Positions 1 through 12,000 of a DNA stretch of 64,000 bases are shown in pieces. The stretch is taken from positions 1-64,000 of the forward strand of contig CBDHHD010000004.1 in the NCBI GenBank assembly GCA_965263285.1, read 5' to 3'. The position numbers were made by a program, and so were the translations under genes. Numbering within the stretch: position 1 is the first letter of the stretch; every line of letters begins with the position of its first letter. The notes beneath the pieces are model-generated. The model was not told the DNA's origin. It worked only from the letters and a program-made list of their open reading frames with translations, and did no database searches. Origin of the DNA: JASGCP01 sp965263285 (GTDB lineage Bacteria > Bacteroidota > Bacteroidia > Chitinophagales > Chitinophagaceae).

Positions 1-1
1 A

Positions 2-3000
2 CATGGTGCTTATCTTACATTTCAGATACAATATTTTTCGGGAACATGCAATAGAGAAAAAATAGAGAGATGTCTTCAGACCATTATTAATAGGCATGAT
101 ATTTTAAGAACGGGGTATAGGATGTTAGAAGATGGTAATATCTATGCCCTAGTGCAAAAGCGAGTGGAGGTAAAGGGTAAGTTATTTTTTGTTACCGATA
201 GTATTGAAGAGGTTAGAAAGAAAGAGATAGTATTAGCATTTAATAGAGAGATAGCGGGTTTATATAGATTCTATATTATTGAACAGGCAGAAGGTTTTGT
301 GTTATTTTTTAGTTTTCACCATGCCATTTTAGATGGGTATAGTTTAAACTTATTTATAAGGGAATTAGTTGATCTGTATCAGCATGATAATGATAAGCTA
401 TATGAAGAAGAGCAATCAAAATTATTATATGGGGAATTTATAAGAAATGAGCTATCGGCATTAAATAATGAAGACACAAGATTGTTTTGGCGGGAATATT
501 TAGCGGAAAGTATATTGTTGACTCCTCAATGGAATTTTAGTAAAAGCAATGGAGTAAGTGTAGTAGCAGAACGACAACAGATAGAGGGATTACGCTTAAG
601 ACAGATAGAAGCTATATCGAGTAAGTATAGCTGTACAGTTGAAGAGTTATTATTATTGTCTTATATGACTGTGTTGTCGTTATTTTTTAATGAGCGAGAT
701 ATTACAATAGGGTTAGAGAAACATAATCGTATAGAGAAAGAGGGAGGGGACAGGCAATTAGGATTATTTGTTACGATGCTACCTTTCAGGTATGAGTTAA
801 GAGATAAGGAAGCATTAGGTACAGCATTAAGCAGATTAAGAGATAGTGTAAAAAAGATAGTGAATCACAAGCAATATCCTTATAATGAAATCAAGCAACA
901 ATTAGGAGGCAGAGATTTGTTTGATATAGCGTATAGTTATAATGACTTTAGCCATTTTGTAGGGCATGAAGAGAGAACTCATATAAATGAGTTTTTAAAT
1001 GAGGAGCTTAGCAACATAACAAGTATTCTTTTTATATGTAAGGTATATAAGTATAGTGGTGGATATGGGTTTGTTTTTAGTGGACACAGTAATAGTGTTG
1101 ATCAAGCATATTTATCTTATTTTGTAAGATACTATAATAGTGTATTAGATCAATTATGTAAAGAAGAAAGGGTGGTTTTTAAATTGATGGATGAAGACTA
1201 TCAGTATTTAGTGTATGACTACAATAAAACAGAAAAAGAATATCCTAAAGACAAAACCATACACCAGCTATTTGAAGAACAAGTAACACGAACACCGAAT
1301 AATATAGCGGTGATATTTGAGGAGAAGCAACTAACCTATCAAGAGCTAAATAGCAAAGCAAATCAGTTAGCTTATTATTTGTATCACAATTATAATACTA
1401 AAGCGGATGATATTATTTGCTTGTTATTAGAACGCAGTGAATGGATGATTATTGCCATTTTAGGAGTGCTTAAGAGTGGAGCTGCTTATTGTCCTATCTC
1501 TCCTGAGTATCCAGAAGAGAGGGTGTTGTTTATTTTACAAGACACAAAGCCTAAGTGTTTAATTATAAATTGCAAATTGCAAATTGAACATGTTCAGTTT
1601 CCAATTGTTAATGTAACAGATGAACAATTTCTAAAAGAATTATATTCATTAACCATTAACCATTTACCATTAACCATTAGCTCTCATGCTTTAGCGTATG
1701 TTATTTACACCTCAGGTACAACGGGGAATCCTAAGGGGGTGATGATTGAGCATGGAGGAGTAGTTAATAGAATTGTATGGATGCAATCTAAATATCCATT
1801 GAATGAAGAAGATAGGGTTTTACAAAAGACAAATTGTTCTTTTGATGTGTCTGTATGGGAATTATTATGGGCAAATTGGGCAGGTGCTACAATAGTTGTG
1901 TTAAAGCAAGGATTAGAAAAAGATGCTACTCAGCTATTGAGTACGATACAAGAGAGAAAAATTACTACTATTCATTTTGTGCCATCAGTACTTGTAGCCT
2001 TTTTGGAACATATAGTAGATAAGGAGAATTGTTTAGCTTCTTTGAAATACCTATTTTGTAGTGGAGAGGCGTTGGAACTTCGTATAGTAATTAAGTTTAA
2101 GTATTTGTTTCCTGCGGTATCTATACATAATTTATACGGACCTACGGAAGCGTCAATAGATGTTTTATTTGCTGATTGTAATAATTTAGATAAGGAAACG
2201 CTTGTGCCTATTGGTAAGCCTATTGATAACACAGTTATTTATATTTTAGATAGTGATAAGAGGTTGTTACCTATGGGTGCTATTGGCGAATTATACATTG
2301 GAGGCGATGGCTTAGCAAGAGGGTATTTGAATAGACTCGAACTAACCGCAGAAAAATTTATTCAAAATCCTTTTCAAGCTGAAGAAGAAAAAAAGCAAAA
2401 CAGAAATGAGCGAATATATAAAACAGGTGATTTAGTTAGAATGCTACCTGATGGAAATATTGAATATATAGGTAGAAATGACTTTCAAGTGAAGATACGA
2501 GGCTATCGAATTGAGTTAGGAGAGATAGAGAATAGGATTTTAGAATGGAAGGATGGGGAGGTTATTCAACAAGCGGTGGTATTGGTTAATGAGAAAGCAG
2601 ATAATAAATATTTAGTGGGATATTTTGTGGCTAGGGAACAGGTAGATGTAGAAGAATTGAGAAGTGATCTGTCTAAGCAATTACCTGAATACATGGTGCC
2701 TACAGGATTAGTGCAAATAGAGCAAATGCCTTTAACGGTTAATGGCAAGCTGGATAGAAAGACATTATTGAGTTATGACTGTAAACTAAGAGAAGAAGAA
2801 ATAGAATTACCTAAAAATAATACAGAAAAACGGTTATTAAAAATATGGTCAGGCTTATTACAAATTTCAATATCTGATTTAAGTGTAACACAATCTTTTT
2901 TTAGATTAGGGGGAAATAGTATTTTGAGTATTCGCTTGATGAATCTAATAAATAAGGAATTTAACACTTCTTTTTCTGTTAGAATTATCTTTGAAATAAA

Positions 3001-6000
3001 TACCATTCGTCAATTAGCTAAGTATCTATTGTCAGATAATATTGAAAAGATATCTGTAGCAAGGCAAGTATTCAATAGTGAAGAAGAGCAAGTGTTGTCC
3101 TACGCACAAAATAGATTATGGTTTATCTATCAGTATGACAAAGCTAATAGTGCAGTATATAATATACCAATGGTGTTTGAAATCGACAAGATGGCAGATA
3201 AAGAGAAGCTAAAAGAGGCATTGTTATTTGTAGTAGGAAAACATGAAGTTTTACGAACAGTTGTTGAAGAAAATGAAAGGGGCGCCACTTATCAGTCAAT
3301 TAAGGAGATACCAGAAAACCTAATACAAGAAGAAGTCTATATTAGCAAGAGTGATGTAGAAAAGAAAATATTAACTGCAGTAAGATATTCGTTTCAATTA
3401 GATAAGGAATTGCCTATACAGATAAAGTTCTTTACACCCAAAAAGAAAGATGGCAAAATCATATTAACGATAGTTGTTCATCATATAGCGTTTGATGGAT
3501 GGTCTGTAGAGGTGTTTCAAAAAGAAGTTTATTATGCATATCAATTATTAGTTAATCAAAAGCAATTAACACATACAACAAACATACAATATAAGGATTA
3601 TGCTTTGTGGCAAAGGGATTTTTTACAAGGGGAAAGATGGGATAAAGAATTGAATTATTGGAAAGAGCAATTAGATGGGTATAATAATAGTCATTTGCCT
3701 GTTGATTTTTCTCGTCCTTTGCAAATGAACTATGAGGGGGATGCTATTATTTCGTTGTTGTCAAAAGAAACTAGTCAAAATTTAAAAGTAGTAGCTAAAC
3801 AATTAAATGCAAGTCTATATAGTGTTTTGTTATCTGGATACTATTTGTTTTTATCTGCTTATAGCAATGAGCAAGATATTGTAGTAGGAACTCCCTTTGC
3901 AAATAGGCATTATGCAGGTACGGAAGACATGATTGGCTTTTTTGTAAATAGCTTAGCACTAAGGATACAAATAGATTTCAAGGATACTTTGAAAGCATAT
4001 ATTGAAAAAGTAAATGTCATTGTTACTCAGGGGCAAAACAATCAAGACATTCCTTTTGAACAATTGGTAGAGGAATTGCATGTAGAACGAGATACGAGTC
4101 GCCATCCGATTTTTCAAATTATGTTTGGAGTACAAGATTTTGGTGGTGGTGATACAACATTGTTTAAAACTTATCAAAACAATAGGACAAATATAATACC
4201 AGCGAAATTTGATGTAACCACGATGGTATCGGAAAGAAATGATGGGTTACAAATTTGTTTTAACTATGCTACAGCACTCTATAAAAGAGAAACAATAGAT
4301 AGATTTGTTAAGACTTATGAATTGATTCTAACGCAGATTGTGAGAGATAGATTAGATAACGATTTGAAATCTATAAGATTTGTTAATAATGAAGAATACA
4401 ATTATCTTATATATGAATACAACAAAACCGAAAGAGAATATCCCAAAGACAAAACCATACATCAGTTATTTGAAGAGCAAGTAGAAAGAACGCCGAATAA
4501 CATAGCGGTGGTATTTGAGGAGAAGCAATTAACCTACCAGGAGCTAAACAACAAAGCTAATCAGTTAGCTTATTATTTGTATCACAATTATAATACTAAA
4601 GCGGATGATATTATTTGCTTGTTATTAGAACGCAGTGAATGGATGATTATTGCCATCTTAGGAGTGCTTAAGAGTGGAGCTGCTTATTGTCCTATCTCTC
4701 CTGAGTATCCAGAAGAGAGGGTGTTGTTTATTTTACAAGACACAAAGCCTAAGTGTTTAATTATAAATTGCAAATTGCAAATTGAACATGTTCAGTTTCC
4801 AATTGTTAATGTAACAGATGAACAATTTCTAAAAGAATTATATTCATTAACCATTAACCATTTACCATTAACCATTAGCTCTCATGCTTTAGCGTATGTT
4901 ATTTACACCTCAGGTACAACGGGGAATCCTAAGGGGGTGATGATTGAGCATGGAGGAGTAGTTAATAGAATTGTATGGATGCAATCTAAATATCCATTGA
5001 ATGAAGAAGATAGGGTTTTACAAAAGACAAATTGTTCTTTTGATGTGTCTGTATGGGAATTATTATGGGCAAATTGGGCAGGTGCTACAATAGTTGTGTT
5101 AAAGCAAGGATTAGAAAAAGATGCTACTCAGCTATTGAGTACGATACAAGAGAGAAAAATTACTACTATTCATTTTGTGCCATCAGTACTTGTAGCCTTT
5201 TTGGAATATATAGTAGATAAGGAGAATTGTTTAGCTTCTTTGAAATACCTATTTTGTAGTGGAGAGGCGTTGGAACTTCGTACAGTAATTAAGTTTAAGT
5301 ATTTGTTTCCTGCGGTATCTATACATAATTTATACGGACCTACGGAAGCGTCAATAGATGTTTTATTTGCTGATTGTAATAATTTAGATAAGGAAACGCT
5401 TGTGCCTATTGGTAAGCCTATTGATAACACAGTTATTTATATTTTAGATAGTGATAAGAGGTTGTTACCTATGGGTGCTATTGGCGAATTATATATTGGA
5501 GGCGATGGCTTAGCAAGAGGGTATTTGAATAGACTCGAACTAACCGCAGAAAAATTTATTCAAAATCCTTTTCAAGCTGAAGAAGAAAAAAAGCAAAACA
5601 GAAATGAGCGAATATATAAAACAGGTGATTTAGTTAGAATGCTACCTGATGGAAATATTGAATATATAGGTAGAAATGACTTTCAAGTGAAGATACGAGG
5701 CTATCGAATTGAGTTAGGAGAGATAGAGAATAGGATTTTAGAATGGAAGGATGGGGAGGTTATTCAACAAGCGGTGGTATTGGTTAATGAGAAAGCAGAT
5801 AATAAATATTTAGTGGGATATTTTGTGGCTAGGGAACAGGTAGATGTAGAAGAATTGAGAAGTGATCTGTCTAAGCAATTACCTGAATACATGGTGCCTA
5901 CAGGATTAGTGCAAATAGAGCAAATGCCTTTAACGGTTAATGGCAAGCTGGATAGAAAGACATTATTGAGTTATGACTGTAAACTAAGAGAAGAAGAAAT

Positions 6001-9000
6001 AGAATTACCTAAAAATAATACAGAAAAACGGTTATTAAAAATATGGTCAGGCTTATTACAAATTTCAATATCTGATTTAAGTGTAACACAATCTTTTTTT
6101 AGATTAGGGGGAAATAGTATTTTGAGTATTCGCTTGATGAATCTAATAAATAAGGAATTTAACACTTCTTTTTCTGTTAGAATTATCTTTGAAATAAATA
6201 CCATTCGTCAATTAGCTAAGTATCTATTGTCAGATAATATTGAAAAGATATCTGTAGCAAGGCAAGTATTCAATAGTGAAGAAGAGCAAGTGTTGTCCTA
6301 CGCACAAAATAGATTATGGTTTATCTATCAGTATGACAAAGCTAATAGTGCAGTATATAATATACCAATGGTGTTTGAAATCGACAAGATGGCAGATAAA
6401 GAGAAGCTAAAAGAGGCATTGTTATTTGTAGTAGGAAAACATGAAGTTTTACGAACAGTTGTTGAAGAAAATGAAAGGGGCGCCACTTATCAGTCAATTA
6501 AGGAGATACCAGAAAACCTAATACAAGAAGAAGTCTATATTAGCAAGAGTGATGTAGAAAAGAAAATATTAACTGCAGTAAGATATTCGTTTCAATTAGA
6601 TAAGGAATTGCCTATACAGATAAAGTTCTTTACACCCAAAAAGAAAGATGGCAAAATCATATTAACGATAGTTGTTCATCATATAGCGTTTGATGGATGG
6701 TCTGTAGAGGTGTTTCAAAAAGAAGTTTATTATGCATATCAATTATTAGTTAATCAAAAGCAATTAACACATACAACAAACATACAATATAAGGATTATG
6801 CTTTGTGGCAAAGGGATTTTTTACAAGGGGAAAGATGGGATAAAGAATTGAATTATTGGAAAGAGCAATTAGATGGGTATAATAATAGTCATTTGCCTGT
6901 TGATTTTTCTCGTCCTTTGCAAATGAACTATGAGGGGGATGCTATTATTTCGTTGTTGTCAAAAGAAACTAGTCAAAATTTAAAAGTAGTAGCTAAACAA
7001 TTAAATGCAAGTCTATATAGTGTTTTGTTATCTGGATACTATTTGTTTTTATCTGCTTATAGCAATGAGCAAGATATTGTAGTAGGAACTCCCTTTGCAA
7101 ATAGGCATTATGCAGGTACGGAAGACATGATTGGCTTTTTTGTAAATAGCTTAGCACTAAGGATACAAATAGATTTCAAGGATACTTTGAAAGCATATAT
7201 TGAAAAAGTAAATGTCATTGTTACTCAGGGGCAAAACAATCAAGACATTCCTTTTGAACAATTGGTAGAGGAATTGCATGTAGAACGAGATACGAGTCGC
7301 CATCCGATTTTTCAAATTATGTTTGGAGTACAAGATTTTGGTGGTGGTGATACAACATTGTTTAAAACTTATCAAAACAATAGGACAAATATAATACCAG
7401 CGAAATTTGATGTAACCACGATGGTATCGGAAAGAAATGATGGGTTACAAATTTGTTTTAACTATGCTACAGCACTCTATAAAAGAGAAACAATAGATAG
7501 ATTTGTTAAGACTTATGAATTGATTCTAACGCAGATTGTGAGAGATAGATTAGATAACGATTTGAAATCTATAAGATTTGTTAATAATGAAGAATACAAT
7601 TATCTTATATATGAATACAACAAAACCGAAAGAGAATATCCCAAAGACAAAACCATACATCAGTTATTTGAAGAGCAAGTAGAAAGAACGCCGAATAACA
7701 TAGCGGTGGTATTTGAGGAGAAGCAATTAACCTACCAGGAGCTAAACAACAAAGCTAATCAATTGGCAAATTATTTACACAATAACTATCATACTCAAGC
7801 AGATGATATTATTTGTTTGTTATTAGAACGTAGCGAATGGATGATTATTGCCATCTTAGGAGTGCTTAAGAGTGGAGCTGCTTATTGTCCTATCTCTCCT
7901 GAATACCCTGAAGAGCGGATATTGTTTATTTTACAAGATACTCAACCTAAGTGTTTAATTACAAATTGCAAATTGAAAATTGAACATGTTCAGTTTGCAA
8001 TTGTTAATGTAACAGATGAACAATTTCTAAAAGGATTATATTCATTAACCATTAACCATTTACCATTAACCATTAACTCTCATGCGTTAGCGTATATTAT
8101 CTATACTTCGGGGACAACGGGAAATCCTAAGGGAGTGATGGTGGAGCATAGAAATGTAGTGAATTATCTTTTTTGGATGAAAGTAAATGATTATTTTTTA
8201 GGAGTAAATAATATAGATGCATCTATAGAATATTTCTTTGATGCACTTGCACAAGTGCTTTTTACTCCTCTTGTGGAAGGAAAGAAAGTCGTTATTGCCT
8301 CGCAAGATAGAAAGCGAGATATAGTTATTTATGTAAACTATTTAATTGACAACAAAATTGAATTAATAAAAGTAACGCCGAGTTATTTAGAATGGTTAGT
8401 TGATGAGCTATTAAATGATGAATGGAAAGAGAGGATTTGTTTACGAAAAATAATTGTTGGTGGAGAAAGTGCCAATCTTATATTAAGAAATAGATTGTTG
8501 TCATTGCCTTATGAAATTATTCATCACTATGGTCCTACAGAAGCCACAATTGGTTGTTTATCAATGCTGATAGATAAAAACAAATTGCCAGATTTTTTTT
8601 CTTTGGGAAAGTTTACACATAATATAAATGGATATATATTAAATAATAATTTGCAATTATTACCCATAGGATCTATGGGTGAATTGTATATTGGAGGTGA
8701 TGGCGTAGCAAGAGGGTATTTGAATAGACATGAATTAACTGCAGAAAAATTTATTAAAAATCCTTTTCAAACTGAAGAAGATAAAAAGAAAAATAGAAAT
8801 AGTAGACTATATAAAACAGGAGATGTAGTGCGAATGCTACCCGATGGCAATATTGAATATATAGTGAGAAATGACTTTCAAGTGAAGATAAGGGGCTATA
8901 GAATTGAATTGGGAGAGATAGAGAATAGGATTCAAGGATTTCAGACTAGGATTGAAGGATTAAAGGATAAACAAGTTATTGAACAAGTCGTGGTATTGGT

Positions 9001-12000
9001 TAATGAGAAAGGAGATAATAAATATTTAGTGGGGTATTTTGTGGCTAAGGAGCAAGTGAATGTGGACGAATTAAGAAGTTATCTCTCTAAACAATTGCCC
9101 GAATATATGGCACCTACAGGATTAGTACAAATAGAACAAATGCCTTTAACAGTGAATGGCAAGTTGGATAGAAAAGCATTGTTAAATATTGAATATAAAA
9201 TAACTGATGAAGTTATAGAAGTGCCAAAGAACAACACAGAAGAACGATTGCTAAAGATATGGTCAAACTTATTGAAAATATCTGAGTCGGAGTTAAGTGT
9301 AACGCAATCTTTTTTTAGATTAGGCGGGAATAGTATTTTGAGTATTCGTTTAATGAATCTAATAAATAAGGAGTTTAACACTTCTTTTTCTGTTAGAATT
9401 ATTTTTGAAAGAAATACTATTCGTCAGTTAGTTGAGTACTTGTTAGAAGATAATATAGAAATAATAGCTGTACAAAAACAATCTTTTAATAGTGAAGAGG
9501 AGCAAGTATTGTCATACGCGCAAAATAGGTTATGGTTTATCTATCAGTATGACAAAGCTAATAGTGCAGTGTATAATATACCAATGGTGTTTGAATTGAA
9601 CAAGGAAGTAGATAAAGAGAAGCTAAAAGAATCATTGCTATTTGTAGTAGAGAAGCATGAGATTCTACGGACGATTATTGAAGAAAATGAAAATGGAATA
9701 ACATATCAGTCAGTTAAGACTATATCAGACAATCTAATACAAGAAGAAATCTATAGTAGCAAGAGTGATGTAGAGGAAAAGATATTAAGTGTAATAAGCT
9801 ATTCGTTTCAATTAGATAAGGAATTGCCTATACAGATAAGGTTTTTTATACCTAAAAAGAAATATGATACAATCGTATTAACGATAGTGGTTCATCATAT
9901 AGTTTTTGATGGATGGTCTGTAGAGGTGTTTCAAAAAGAAGTTTATCATGCATATCAATTATTGGTTAATCAAAAGCAACTAACACATACAACAAACATA
10001 CAATATAAGGATTATGCTTTATGGCAAAGGAAATTTTTACAAGGCGGACGATACGAGAAAGAGCTTAATTATTGGAAAGGACAATTAGATGGATATAATA
10101 ATAGTCATTTGCCTATTGATTTTTCTCGTCCTTTAGAAATTAACTATGAGGGAGATGCTATTATTGCTTTGTTATCAAAAGAAACTAGTCAAAATGTAAA
10201 AACGGTAGCTAAAGAATTAAATGCAAGTCTATATAGCGTTTTGTTATCTGGTTATTATCTATTTTTGTCTGCCTATAGCAATGAGCAAGATATTGTAGTA
10301 GGATCTCCCTTTGCAAATAGGCATTATGCAGGTACGGAAGAGATGATTGGTTTTTTTGTAAATAGCTTAGCTTTGAGAGTGCACATAGATTTTAAAGATA
10401 CTTTGAAAGAATATATTAAAAAAGTAAATACAATTGTTGTGCAAGGGCAAAATAATCAGGATATTCCTTTTGAGCAATTAGTAGAGGAATTGCGAGTAGA
10501 ACGAGATACGAGTCGCCATCCGATTTTTCAAATTATGTTTGGAGTACAAAATTTTGGTGGTGACGATACAACATTTTTTAAGTTTTATCAAAGTGACAGG
10601 ATAAATACAATACCAGCGAAATTTGATATTACTACGATGGTGTCAGAAGTAAAGGATGGATTGCAAATCTATTTTAACTATGCTATAGCATTATACAAAA
10701 GAGAAACCATAGAGCGATTTGTAAAGACTTACGAATTGGTTTTAACACAGATAGCGAAAAATAAGTTAGACAATAGTGTAAACTCAATAAGATTTATTGA
10801 TGATAGAGAATACAATTATCTTGTATATGATTATAACAAAACAGAAAAAGACTACCCCAAAGACAAAACCATACACCAGCTATTTGAAGAACAAGTAACA
10901 CGAACGCCGAATAATATAGCGGTGATATTTGAGGAGAAGCAATTAACCTATCAAGAGTTGAATAGTAAAGCTAATCAGTTAGCACATTATTTGCATAATA
11001 ATTATAATACTAAAGCAGATGATATTATTTGTTTGTTATTAAAGCGAAGTGAATGGATGATTATTTCTATTTTAGGAGTACTTAAGAGTGGAGCAGCTTA
11101 TTGTCCTATCTCACCTGAGTATCCAGAAGAGAGGATATTGTTTATTTTACACGATACTCAGCCTAAGTGTTTAATTACAAATTGCAAATTGAAAATTGAA
11201 AATATTGAGTTGCCAATTGTTAATTTAACAGATGAACAATTTCTAAAAGAATTATATTCATTAACCATTAACCATTTACCATTAATCATTCACTCTCATG
11301 CGTTAGCATATGTTATTTACACCTCAGGTACAACGGGGAATCCTAAGGGAGTAATGGTAACACATCAAAGTGTTAGTAATTTAGTGCATCACCATAAAAA
11401 TATATTTGATGATTTATTTAGTACAACTATTCATCTCTTAGGATATAGTAATTATATATTTGATGCGTCTGTTTGGGAATATTATACAGCATTACTATTA
11501 GGTTATTCTTTATATCTGATTTCTGATGATATTAGAAAGTCTAATGATTTATTGTTGTCTTTTATACGCCAAAATAATATAGAAATTGCATTGTTGCCAC
11601 CTATTATTGTTGAACAATTAGATATTATTAACTTAAGAATATTATTTGTAGGGGGAGATAGAATAACAAACTTGATAACTTGTAAACATAGAACAGGACT
11701 ATTGATTAATGCTTTTGGTCCTACAGAATATTGTGTAATGGGAAGTACTCATATATATATAGACGAATTTGATATTTCCTTACATATTGGAAAGCCTATT
11801 ACTAATACAAAATATTATGTTTTGAATCCCACACATAAACCGTTGCCTATGGGTGCTATTGGAGAATTATATATTGGAGGTGATGGCTTAGCAAGAGGGT
11901 ATTTGAATAGACTCGAACTAACCGCAGAAAAATTTATTCAAAATCCCTTTCAAGCTGAAGAAGAAAAAAAGCAAAACAGAAATGAGCGAATATATAAAAT

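Noticed and set aside
1640..1690. Tandem heptamers considered as a CRISPR-like or regulatory array
   Set aside because: Too short, no spacers, and they lie within the coding frame of a conserved domain.
1972..9381. Minus-strand ORFs of 60-100 codons inside the NRPS, repeated at a 3198-bp interval
   Set aside because: They are shadows of the coding strand; their repetition only reflects the module duplication.
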